Assembly: GCA_016792625.1 (NCBI GenBank)
Contig: JAEUKK010000002.1
Span: forward strand, 1 to 39,272
Length of the DNA stretch: 39,272 nucleotides
Source of the DNA: Deltaproteobacteria bacterium
GTDB taxonomy: Bacteria > Myxococcota_A > UBA796 > UBA2385
Direction of reading: 5' to 3'
Shown here: positions 16,576 through 23,819 of the stretch, in pieces
Layout: every line of letters begins with the position of its first letter
Position numbering within the stretch: the first letter of the stretch is position 1
The notes under the pieces: model-generated
Told to the model about the DNA's origin: nothing
The model's input: only the letters and a program-made list of their open reading frames with translations
Database searches by the model: none
Position numbers and translations under genes: made by a program

Positions 16576-17663
16576 GCGCGGTCGCCCGCTGGTTGGTGCG
16601 GATCAACGTGGCCGCGGTGCTTCTGCTCGCCGCGGCCCAGCCCGGGCCGATGCTCGCGCCGGGCCCGCCCCAGGCCGCCCACGCCGCGATCAGCGGCGAC
16701 TGCTTCACCTGCCACGCGCCCCTGGGCGGCCTCGCTGCGCAGCGCTGCGAAGACTGCCACCACGTCGAGGACATTGGCCTGCGCCTCGTCTCGGGCGAAG
16801 CGGCGCCCGCACGCCCCGCGGCCGCCGCCGCGCGCCCCGACCGCAGCTTTCACGCCGCCCTGCCCGCGCAGCCCTGCGCGAATTGCCACGCCGAGCACGG
16901 CGAGGTCGCCGCGCCCCGCTTCGACCACGCGCTGCTCAGCCCGGCCCAAGCCGACGACTGCGCCGCCTGCCACGCCGCGCCAAACACCGACCTGCACACC
17001 ATGGTCGACCAGATCGAGGGCGGCTGCGCGAGCTGCCACGAGACCGCCGGCTGGGCCGAGGCCAGCTTTGACCACGCCTTGCTCGGCCCTGCGCAGGCGG
17101 CCGACTGCGCCGCCTGCCACGCGGCGCCAAACACCGACCTGCACGCCATGGTCGACCAGATCGAGGGGGGCTGCGCGAGCTGCCACGAGACCAGCGACTG
17201 GGCCGAGGCCAGCTTCGACCACACCCGCCTGCCGCCCGCGGCCCGCCGGGCCTGCGACCGCTGCCACGAAGCGCCAAATGACGGCCTGCACGCCGATCTG
17301 GGCGCGGCCGCCGCCGGCTGCGACAGCTGCCACCGCGTGGCCGCCTGGCGCCCGTCGACCTTCGATCACGACCGGCACTTCCGGCTCGACGGCGATCACC
17401 GGGCGCGCTGCGCCACCTGCCACCCCGGCGCACGCGCGGGCGAGGTGAACCTGCGCGCGGCCACCTGCTTTGGCTGCCACGAGCACCAGCCCGCCGACGT
17501 GCGCGCCGAGCACCGCGAGGAGGGCATCACCAACATCGACGACTGCGCCTCCTGCCACCGCAGCGGCGACGAAGGCGAGGCGGAGGGCCGCGGCCACGGC
17601 GGCCGCGCGCGCGGCCGGGATCGGGGGCGGGACCGCGGACGAGGCGAGGACGACGACGACTGA
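16572..17663 (+). CDS. Dodecahaem c-type cytochrome
   Basis: A 363-residue protein; ATG 16572 overlaps the previous stop as ATGA. An N-terminal hydrophobic segment (about 10-25) and an Ala-rich cleavage region suggest Sec export. Twelve CxxCH haem-binding motifs are readable: CFTCH, CEDCH, CANCH, CAACH, CASCH, CAACH, CASCH, CDRCH, CDSCH, CATCH, CFGCH and CASCH. Many extra FDH and LH histidines can serve as distal ligands, as in cytochrome c3/c7-like chains. Three 49-residue repeats span residues about 117-263. The C terminus is a Gly/Arg/Asp-rich tail ending in acidic residues. With the reductase and membrane cytochrome upstream, it probably carries electrons across the periplasm, either to or from an unknown acceptor. 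Confidence 0.9.
   Translation: MSAVARWLVRINVAAVLLLAAAQPGPMLAPGPPQAAHAAISGDCFTCHAPLGGLAAQRCEDCHHVEDIGLRLVSGEAAPARPAAAAARPDRSFHAALPAQPCANCHAEHGEVAAPRFDHALLSPAQADDCAACHAAPNTDLHTMVDQIEGGCASCHETAGWAEASFDHALLGPAQAADCAACHAAPNTDLHAMVDQIEGGCASCHETSDWAEASFDHTRLPPAARRACDRCHEAPNDGLHADLGAAAAGCDSCHRVAAWRPSTFDHDRHFRLDGDHRARCATCHPGARAGEVNLRAATCFGCHEHQPADVRAEHREEGITNIDDCASCHRSGDEGEAEGRGHGGRARGRDRGRDRGRGEDDDD
16920..17360 (+). repeat. Three tandem 147-base coding repeats in the cytochrome gene
   Basis: Units start at 16920, 17067 and 17214, each opening with Phe-Asp-His and encoding 49 residues with two CxxCH motifs. Units 1 and 2 differ at only five residues; unit 3 has diverged. This shows haem-number growth by duplication of a two-haem module, the last event being recent. 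Confidence 0.9.
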
Positions 17664-17671
17664 AGCTGCCC

Positions 17672-17746
17672 CCGCCACATGGCGGACGTGCCCCGCGATC
17701 AGCGTACCCGACGTCACTCTGGCACAACATCCGCCACCTGGCGGAT
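17672..17746. promoter_or_regulatory. Two matching palindromic sites, CCGCCA-N2-TGGCGG
   Basis: CCGCCA-CA-TGGCGG occupies 17672-17685. CCGCCA-CC-TGGCGG occupies 17731-17744 and extends to an eight-base half-site, ATCCGCCA-CC-TGGCGGAT, at 17729-17746. Both lie in the 152-base gap before the DUF2231-like gene, 59 bases apart. Two copies of the same perfect palindrome suggest binding sites for a dimeric regulator. A terminator role for the first, just after the cytochrome stop, is an alternative. Confidence 0.5.
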
Positions 17747-17815
17747 GGCCCTTGGCCCCACCACCGGCGACTCCTGGGGTGCCGCAGCGCACCGCGGCCC
17801 CACCCCGGAGGACCC

Positions 17816-18364
17816 ATGCTCCCGTTCTCGACCGACCTGCCCATCCACCCCGCCATCGTCCACCTGCCGCTGGGCCTCGCCCTCATCGTGCCCGCCCTGG
17901 CCTTCGCCCTGCTCTGGGCCCGACGGGGCGTGGCCCCCGGGGCGGCCTGGGCGGTGGTGCTGATTCAGGCGCTGGTCTTCGCCGGGGCCCTCGCCGCCGA
18001 GCAGACCGGCGAGCGTGATGAGGACCGCGCCGAGGCCGCCGGCGCCCCCGAGGCGGCGATCGAGGCCCACGAGGAGGCCGCCGAGGTCTTCGTCGCGCTC
18101 AGCGGCCTGACCCTGGGCGCCTTGGCCCTCGGGGTCGCGCTTCGCCAGCGCACCGCCGGCGCGCCCGCCCTCGGCCTCGCCGCCCTGCTCGCCCTGGGCG
18201 CGCTGGGCCAAGGCCTGCGCGTGGGCCACGCCGGCGGCGCCATCGTCTACGGCCCGCGGGCGGGGGCGCAGACCGCGGCCTGGCCGGCGGTCGGCGGCGA
18301 AGGTGGCGGCGAAGGTGGCGGCGAAGGTGGCGCCGCAGAGGGCGATGACGACGACGACGACTGA
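17816..18364 (+). CDS. DUF2231-like integral membrane protein
   Basis: A 182-residue protein starting at ATG 17816 behind GGAGGA. It opens with IHPAIVHLPLGLALIVPA, the His-Pro-x-x-x-His hallmark of the DUF2231 family, and has four hydrophobic segments (about 15-35, 42-62, 92-110 and 117-135). GHAGGAIVYG near residue 137 matches the conserved Gly-His-Gly-Gly block these proteins share. A charged loop (63-88) with an EEAAE helix joins the halves. The C terminus is unusual: three Gly-Gly-Glu-Gly units followed by six Asp residues. DUF2231 proteins often sit next to c-type cytochromes and may bind haem, which fits its position after the dodecahaem gene. No enzymatic function is established. Confidence 0.75.
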   Translation: MLPFSTDLPIHPAIVHLPLGLALIVPALAFALLWARRGVAPGAAWAVVLIQALVFAGALAAEQTGERDEDRAEAAGAPEAAIEAHEEAAEVFVALSGLTLGALALGVALRQRTAGAPALGLAALLALGALGQGLRVGHAGGAIVYGPRAGAQTAAWPAVGGEGGGEGGGEGGAAEGDDDDDD

Positions 18365-18377
18365 GTTCGGCCGCGCC

Positions 18378-18989
18378 TCAGCCCCGCGGCTCGGCCGCCG
18401 CGTCGAGCAAAACAGCGGCCAGCTCGGCCCGGCCGGCCACGCGGGCCTTGCGGTAGACCGCCCGCGCTTGGTCTTGGGCGGTGCGGGGGCTCGTGCCCCG
18501 CGCCGCGCCGATCTCGGCGATGCTGACGCCCTTGAGCAGCAGCCAAGCCACCTCTTGTTCGGCCGGGCTCAGGCGCCAGGCGCGCAGCTGGTCATCGACC
18601 ACGTCCCCCGTGGCCCCGCCGGCAGCCCCGTTCGCGGGCCCCTCTTCGGCCGGCGCGGGGGCGACCAGGGTCGGCGCCACGGCCGCAGGGTCGGGTGCGG
18701 GGGCCTCGGGTCGCTCGGCGCGCTCTGCCCGCGCGGCCAAGGCCGCACGGAAGCCCTCGAGATCGGCCTGCAGCGCGGCCACCCGCGCCCGGGACCGCGC
18801 CCGCTCGGCCTGCAGCGTCCAGGCGAAGGCCCCGCCCACCGCCAGCACCGCCGCCCCCTCGCCCAAGGCGTGCAGCAGGGCGCCACCTTGGCGCAGGTCT
18901 TGCCACAGATCGAGCAAGAGCAGGCCCGCCGCTGGCAAGAGCAGGGCGGCCAGCGCCCAGGGCCGCGGCCCGTCTGCTGGCTGATCCAC
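18378..18989 (-). CDS. Membrane-anchored LuxR-type HTH regulator
   Basis: A 203-residue protein from GTG 18989, preferred because GAGGGG lies just upstream; a GTG at 19022 would add 11 residues. Two hydrophobic helices (about 12-26 and 38-56) place the N terminus in the membrane. A coiled-coil-like Arg/Ala/Glu stretch (57-90) and an Ala/Pro linker follow. The C-terminal 60 residues are a GerE/LuxR helix-turn-helix: LSPAEQEVAWLLLKGVSIAEI, then GTSPRTAQDQARAVYRKARV. There is no receiver or autoinducer domain, so the input may be a membrane signal or a partner. It converges on the DUF2231-like gene, 13 bases away. Its target is unknown; the paired palindromes at 17672-17746 are a nearby candidate. 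Confidence 0.75.
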   Translation of the reverse strand: MDQPADGPRPWALAALLLPAAGLLLLDLWQDLRQGGALLHALGEGAAVLAVGGAFAWTLQAERARSRARVAALQADLEGFRAALAARAERAERPEAPAPDPAAVAPTLVAPAPAEEGPANGAAGGATGDVVDDQLRAWRLSPAEQEVAWLLLKGVSIAEIGAARGTSPRTAQDQARAVYRKARVAGRAELAAVLLDAAAEPRG

Positions 18990-19075
18990 GGGGCCCCCTC
19001 GCGCAGGGCGGAGGGCGCCCACGCCGCGCGCCGGTATCGACCGGGGCGGCCGCGCTCAAGGTCGGTCGCCGCATG

Positions 19076-19190
19076 GCGCGCGCCAGCCCGACCGGCGCGC
19101 GGCCGCAGGCCGGTCGCGCAGCGACCAAGCGCGGAGCGCGCGCGCAGAGGGCGGGCGCCGACGGCCGCCCGCGGCCGGCGGGGCGCCCAG
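19076..19190 (+). repeat. Dispersed structured repeat, copy D
   Basis: Identical over 115 bases to 14595-14709 (copy C). It fills most of the space between the pentapeptide-repeat gene and the LuxR-type gene, both on the minus strand. There it would be transcribed in reverse as a set of strong hairpins and could act as an attenuator between the two genes. Confidence 0.85.
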
Positions 19191-19205
19191 CCGGCGAGGG
19201 GAAGC

Positions 19206-20033
19206 TCAGCCCGCCTGCAGCACCGCGCCGCCCAAGAGCTGCAGATCGCGCAGATCAGCGTCGTGCAGCGCGCAGCCGCGCAGGCCCCCGCCGTCGAGGG
19301 TGGCGCCGACCAGCCGGGCCCCGCGCAGGTTGACCCCGTGCGCGTGGACCCGGAGCAGGCGCGCGCCCGACAGGTCGGCCCCCGAGAGATCGGCCCCATT
19401 CAGATCGACCGCCCGCAGGGTCGCCCCGCGCAGATCGACGCCCTGGAGGCGCGCCCCGCGCAGCTCAACGGCGCTGAGCCGGGCCCCGGGCAGGGCGGCC
19501 CCGACCAAAGAGGCGCCGTTGAGCTTGACCTCTTGAATGGTCAGCGCAGCGAGGGTGGCGCCGTCGAGGCGGGCCCCAGTGAGGTCGAGGCGACCCCACC
19601 GGATGGAGGTCGGGCTGCCCCCCTGGGTCGGCGGGCTGGGCACGCGCAGCCCCCGCAGGTCGACCCGCCCGAGCAGGGCCGGGCCCTCGACCACCTCGCC
19701 CCGCCACAGGGCCGCGATCATCGCCAGGGCCTCGGGGTCGTCATCGACGCCGGGCAGCTCGACCTCGTCGAGCTCGACCCCCTCGAGGCGGCAGGTGCGC
19801 AGCTCGGCGCCGCTCGCGGTGGCCCCGGCGAGACGCGCGCCGCTGAGGTCAAAGTCAGCGAGGCCGCAGCCCCGCAGGTCGAGGCCGCGCAGGTCTTGGC
19901 CCACCAACGAGGCCCGCGCCCGCCCCCAGGCCACCCCCTCGGTCGGCCGCGCCTCGGCCGCCGCGCGGAAGGCCGCCCGGTCTGCGCGCAGCAGCGCCGC
20001 CCAGCCGGCCGCGTCACCCAGCTCCAGCACCAT
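19206..20033 (-). CDS. Pentapeptide-repeat protein
   Basis: A 275-residue protein. After about 40 residues it shows the A(D/N)LxG-type five-residue periodicity, for example LRGLDLRGCGLADFDLSGARL (split over 48-68) and long runs near 170-265 such as LRGATLRAVDLNGADLSGADL. Such repeats fold into a right-handed quadrilateral beta-helix. A non-repeat insertion (about 95-145) interrupts the helix and includes a PPTQGGSPT loop. Some family members mimic DNA and protect gyrase (Qnr, MfpA), but most have no known role and nothing here points to gyrase. It lies 35 bases downstream of the 717-residue gene on the same strand, so they may be co-transcribed. Confidence 0.85.
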   Translation of the reverse strand: MVLELGDAAGWAALLRADRAAFRAAAEARPTEGVAWGRARASLVGQDLRGLDLRGCGLADFDLSGARLAGATASGAELRTCRLEGVELDEVELPGVDDDPEALAMIAALWRGEVVEGPALLGRVDLRGLRVPSPPTQGGSPTSIRWGRLDLTGARLDGATLAALTIQEVKLNGASLVGAALPGARLSAVELRGARLQGVDLRGATLRAVDLNGADLSGADLSGARLLRVHAHGVNLRGARLVGATLDGGGLRGCALHDADLRDLQLLGGAVLQAG

Positions 20034-20068
20034 GCCCTGCCCCCCGCCTGCCCGCTGGACCGGCCCCC

Positions 20069-22222
20069 TCAGGTGGTCTCAGACCCTTCGCTCTTCGGCT
20101 CACGCCGGTCGACCGCCTTGCCGCCCACCGGGGCGACCGCGGCCTTGGCCGGGGCGAGCTGCCGCTCAGAGCGCAGCTCTTTGACCCGCACCTGGGACTG
20201 CTTGGACAGCACGTCGACCTGCCCGATCATCGCGCTGATGCCATCTTTGCTGCCCTTCCGACCCGTGACGCCCATATTGGCCTCGATCTCGGCGGCCGAG
20301 AGCTCTTCGGGGTCGCCCGCGCCGCCCTTGACCTTGTTGGCGATGTCGTAGCCGGCCCCGTAGACCGCCTCGACCGAGGGGTGGTCGACGCCGAGGTTCT
20401 TCGCCGCGTCGCCGAGGCGCCACATGTACTTGCCGGCCTTGTACGCCGCCTCGCCCAGCCAAGAGTCGTGGCGGCCGACCTCTTTGCGCACGTCGGCGTG
20501 GTTCTCGATGACGGCGTTGAGCATGGCCCGCTTGTCTTGCTGCAGCGGGCGGCCGATCTGCAGGGCCACCACGGTGTGGTTGACCGCGCCGTCGGTGACA
20601 TAGGCCTCGTTGGCGTAGAGGCTGGCCTCGGCGAGAAGATTGCGCAGCTCGGCGTACTCGGCGTCGAGCTCGGCTTTGACGTCGTCGGCTTTGCGGGTGC
20701 CGGCGCTCAGCTCGGTCTGCAGGGCCCGGCAGGCCCGGCGCCGCTGGGCGATGGCCTGCAGCTTCTGCTCGTAGACCCGGTTCGACGCGGCCATCTGGCG
20801 GTCTTCGACCTGGCCGTGGCTCGGGTCGCCGCTGAGGCCATTGTCGTAGTGGGCGGCGGCGTCGAGCTGCTGCACCCCGGTGCCCGGCGCGGCGTCGGCG
20901 AGCTGCTGCACCTCGTCGGCCTGGCTCTCCATCGGGGCGAAGGAGCGCATCATCTCGAGCAGCATGGTCTGGCGCCAGGTCTCGTAGCGGGCCTCGGCTT
21001 GGACCATCATCTGGGCGGCCTCGGCCCCCGCCTCGTCGTCGCGGGAGTGACCCGCGGCCACGATGTCGTTCTTGTACTCTTGCCACTCGGCGGCGGTCAT
21101 GTAGCGACGCACCTTGACGTGGGCCCAGATCTCTTGGCTGTCGGCGTCACCCTTGCGGGCCGCGGCGCCGCTGAGCCCCTTGCGGCCCTTCTCGACCTGG
21201 GTCGGGTCGGTGGCCGACTTGGCGCCCATCACCGCCTCGCCGAACTCTTGGCTGGTGGCGACCGAGGGCTTGCCGTCGGGGCCCTCGACCGACACGCCGG
21301 CCCCGTGCATGAAGTCCATCGCGTAGACGTTGACGTCGTAGGTGACACCGGGCTCGCGGTTGAACTTGAAGCCAGACCGCGGGGCCTTAAACTCGGCGTT
21401 AAACGCCGGGACCGCAAGCTCAGTGGCCGCGCCCTTGAGGTTCACGTCGATGTCAGAGGTCAGCGTCGTGCTGCCCGCCGCGGCCCACTCTTTGAGCGCG
21501 TCATCGGGCAGGCGGGTGCCGGCGGTGGGGAAGTAGCCCTTGTAGCGGACCTGGGGGTAGGGGCTCGCCAAGGTGAACGGGTCTTCGCCACTTTTGGGCA
21601 GCTTGCCCTTGACGACGCGAAGGACCTGGTCGTGGTCCCACTGCCGGAACTCCCACAGCTTCTTCATCAAGGTCTTGCGGACCTCGAGGTTGCCGTCGCC
21701 GGTGGTCAGCTCGGCCTTGGCCTCGTGCCAGCTCTCGTCGAGGGCCGACTGCAAGATCTTGGCGGGCACGGCGCTCTGGGGGTCGATGGCCTGCACGGTC
21801 TTCATGTCGAGGTGGTGCAGGTCGGTCGCCTTGAGGTTGCCCCCGTTGAGGGTGACGTCTGCGGCGGCCTTCTCGTCGGCGGTAAAGGCGAGGCCGGCGA
21901 AGCCACGCTCATCGACCTTGGTGTCGGCGGTCGAGGCCTGGTCGGTGCCGAGGAAGGCCTTGGCCTTGCTGTCCCACCGGGCGCTGCCCCGGGCGCCGCC
22001 CGCGCTGAGCCACTGCTTGCTGACCGGATCGTAGGAGTTGAAGGTCGCCGGGAGCGCCGGCGCGGAGGGCCCCGCGTCGCCGCCGCTCGGGGGCGTCGGC
22101 GGGATGAGGCTGCCCATGCCCTGGGGGCTGGCCGCGGTCGAGGGCGCCGGGCCCGCCTGGGTCTGGGCTTGGCTCTCGGGGCTCGCGCTCGTGACCGTGC
22201 TGACCGGCTGGACCGTCTCCAT
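20069..22222 (-). CDS. Hypothetical protein with a possible nucleotidyltransferase-like motif
   Basis: A 717-residue protein without signal peptide or membrane segment. Residues 1-57 are disordered and rich in Ser, Pro, Gln and Thr. Residues about 60-100 carry a short aromatic segment. Around 249-262 it reads AGSTTLTSDIDVNLKG, and near 296-303 DVNVYAMD. A Gly-Ser followed by Asp-x-Asp and a later Asp on a strand recalls the catalytic core of pol-beta-type nucleotidyltransferases, but the Gly-Ser to Asp gap (five residues) is shorter than usual, so this is only suggestive. Residues 370-560 are helical and probably coiled-coil. The last 40 residues are charged. The function is unknown. It sits between two cNMP-binding proteins upstream and a pentapeptide protein downstream, all on one strand. 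Confidence 0.6.
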   Translation of the reverse strand: METVQPVSTVTSASPESQAQTQAGPAPSTAASPQGMGSLIPPTPPSGGDAGPSAPALPATFNSYDPVSKQWLSAGGARGSARWDSKAKAFLGTDQASTADTKVDERGFAGLAFTADEKAAADVTLNGGNLKATDLHHLDMKTVQAIDPQSAVPAKILQSALDESWHEAKAELTTGDGNLEVRKTLMKKLWEFRQWDHDQVLRVVKGKLPKSGEDPFTLASPYPQVRYKGYFPTAGTRLPDDALKEWAAAGSTTLTSDIDVNLKGAATELAVPAFNAEFKAPRSGFKFNREPGVTYDVNVYAMDFMHGAGVSVEGPDGKPSVATSQEFGEAVMGAKSATDPTQVEKGRKGLSGAAARKGDADSQEIWAHVKVRRYMTAAEWQEYKNDIVAAGHSRDDEAGAEAAQMMVQAEARYETWRQTMLLEMMRSFAPMESQADEVQQLADAAPGTGVQQLDAAAHYDNGLSGDPSHGQVEDRQMAASNRVYEQKLQAIAQRRRACRALQTELSAGTRKADDVKAELDAEYAELRNLLAEASLYANEAYVTDGAVNHTVVALQIGRPLQQDKRAMLNAVIENHADVRKEVGRHDSWLGEAAYKAGKYMWRLGDAAKNLGVDHPSVEAVYGAGYDIANKVKGGAGDPEELSAAEIEANMGVTGRKGSKDGISAMIGQVDVLSKQSQVRVKELRSERQLAPAKAAVAPVGGKAVDRREPKSEGSETT

Positions 22223-22404
22223 CGCTGTACCCCCGCCTGCGCCCGGTGTTCGCGCCCGGTCTTCGCGCCCGGTCTTCGCGCCCCCTGACCCGGTTGGCGG
22301 GCTGGGCGCGGGCCGACCCGCAGGGGCCAGCCTATGTCAGGCGCTGGCCCCCGGCGCGCAGATCCGGGGCGCGGATCGCGAAAAAGCCCGCGGCCCGCGC
22401 GCGC

Positions 22405-23031
22405 TTAGGCCGGGCGACCACCCGGGCCGCGCCAGTTGCGCAGCTGCTCGTCGGTGTACACGACCTCGACCTCGTCGATCTCGCGCAGCAGGGCCCGGTC
22501 GACCTTGGCGCCGGCGAGCAGGTCGCCGAGCTCATCCACGTCGTCGGCGGTGGCGTCGTCGGCGCCCTGGGCGGCCACCAGCTCTTGCACCCGCCGGTTG
22601 GCCGCGGCGAGCTGGGTGGCCAGGCTGACCAGCAGCACCCGGCGCAGGGCCGCGCCACGCGGGCTGGCCTCGGTGAGCAGGCGCTCGTAGGCCGCGCGAT
22701 CAAGCGCCACCGCGCCGACCTCGCCGACCGCGAGGCAGGTCGCCGAGCGCGCCGCCCCGTCGATCAGCGCGAAGTGCCCGACCAAGGTGGGGGCCCGCTG
22801 GGTGTCGACCGGCCGCTGCCCGCCCCGGCCGTCGGCCCGCATCACCTCAACCGCGCCCAGCAGCAGCAAGAAGAGCTGGTCGGCCGGCTCACCCTCGGCG
22901 CAGAGGCGCTCGCCCGCCCGCAGGCGCAGCGGGGCGACATTGCCGAAGGCCGAGGCGAGATCGACGGGCTGCACGTCATCGATGCCGAGCTGGGCGAGCA
23001 GCCGCCCGCAGTGTTCGACCAAGGTGGCCAT
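22405..23031 (-). CDS. Cyclic-nucleotide-binding-domain protein
   Basis: A 208-residue protein whose ATG overlaps the previous stop by one base (TGATG). Residues about 25-125 form a Crp-like cNMP-binding barrel: LRAGERLCAEGEPADQLFLL is the classic early beta-roll, and GHFALIDGAARSAT is the phosphate-binding cassette. The cassette keeps Arg95 but has His86 where cAMP receptors have Glu, so ligand binding may differ or be lost. There is no DNA-binding helix-turn-helix; the C-terminal 80 residues are helical and end in a charged tail. It is therefore a sensor or scaffold rather than a Crp-type regulator. The 182-base gap to the 717-residue gene holds only low-complexity GC-rich DNA. Confidence 0.8.
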   Translation of the reverse strand: MATLVEHCGRLLAQLGIDDVQPVDLASAFGNVAPLRLRAGERLCAEGEPADQLFLLLLGAVEVMRADGRGGQRPVDTQRAPTLVGHFALIDGAARSATCLAVGEVGAVALDRAAYERLLTEASPRGAALRRVLLVSLATQLAAANRRVQELVAAQGADDATADDVDELGDLLAGAKVDRALLREIDEVEVVYTDEQLRNWRGPGGRPA

Positions 23032-23651
23032 CAGGCACCCCCAAACAGCCGCGCGAGGCGGGCCTTAATCCCGGTGGGAGCGGGCGTCTCGGCGGCCGAG
23101 GGTGCCGCGGAGGACACCGGGGAGGGCGCCGCAGAGGAGGAGGACCCGGCCAGCGCCGGGCGACCGGCGGCCTGGTCTTCTTCGCGCCAGATCCCCTGCA
23201 AGGCTTGGTTGGTCTTGCGGATTCGCCGGGTGAGCGTGCCGAGCAGCTGACGTTCGAGCGCGGCCACCGCCGGGCTGCTGGCCCCGCGCCGGAGCGTGTC
23301 GGGCCCGACCAGCAGGCCCACCCCGCCGACCACCGCGGTCACGTCCGCGCTGCGGCGCTGGCCCCGCCCGAGCAAGGCGAGCTCACCGACCAGCTCGCCG
23401 GGGTGCACCTCGCCCAGCGCCCGCGAGGCCGCGCCCAGGCCCACGCTGGCGGCGAGCTTGCCGCTGAGCAAGAGCAGGGCCTGATCGGCCGGCTCACCTT
23501 CACGAAAAAGCAGCTGACCCGCCCGCAGCCGACGGGGCTCGCCGAGCAGGGCGAGCTCAGCGAGCGCGCCCGGGGGCAGGCCCCGGAAGCCCGGCAGGGC
23601 GTCGAGCAGCGCGGTCAGCTCGGCCGCGCCCACGGTCGTCTCGGCCGACAT
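23031..23651 (-). CDS. Cyclic-nucleotide-binding-domain protein
   Basis: A 206-residue protein with a strong ribosome site (GAGGAGG) before ATG 23651. Residues about 15-115 are a Crp-like cNMP-binding domain with LRAGQLLFREGEPADQALLL and the cassette GELVGELALLGRGQRRSAD, in which Glu90 and Arg100 keep the canonical ligand contacts. A helix follows (120-150), then a Ser/Ala/Pro linker and a short basic, Leu-rich C-terminal helix that could touch a membrane. There is no helix-turn-helix. It is paralogous to the next gene, with which it overlaps by one base, and probably forms a pair with it. The 168-base gap upstream is shared with the divergent zwf operon. Confidence 0.82.
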   Translation of the reverse strand: MSAETTVGAAELTALLDALPGFRGLPPGALAELALLGEPRRLRAGQLLFREGEPADQALLLLSGKLAASVGLGAASRALGEVHPGELVGELALLGRGQRRSADVTAVVGGVGLLVGPDTLRRGASSPAVAALERQLLGTLTRRIRKTNQALQGIWREEDQAAGRPALAGSSSSAAPSPVSSAAPSAAETPAPTGIKARLARLFGGA

Positions 23652-23819
23652 GGCCCTCCTCTGCCGCGCCCCGCAGGGTTGGGCGCGTGCACCGCCGCAT
23701 GACCCGCCTTGGAGCCCAGGTCAAGGCCAGGGCGGGCCGCGGCCGGCCAACGGGCCGCTTCGTGACTCCGTTCGGATACACTAAGGCAGGTGGCCGCGCC
23801 CGGCCCCGTGGAGCCGCAC

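Noticed and set aside
17719..17746. Sigma-54 promoter (TGGCAC box)
   Set aside because: TGGCAC is present at 17720-17725 but no TTGC element follows at the required spacing.
18303..20351. Plus-strand frame of 682 codons across the LuxR-type and pentapeptide genes
   Set aside because: It runs through repeat D and is antisense to clear HTH and pentapeptide motifs, so it is a GC-driven shadow.
20381..22288. Long plus-strand open frame (635 codons) opposite the 717-residue gene
   Set aside because: Composition is Val/Gly/Leu/His-rich without domains, as expected for the antisense of a GC-rich gene; the minus-strand frame has balanced composition and plausible ribosome signals around it.
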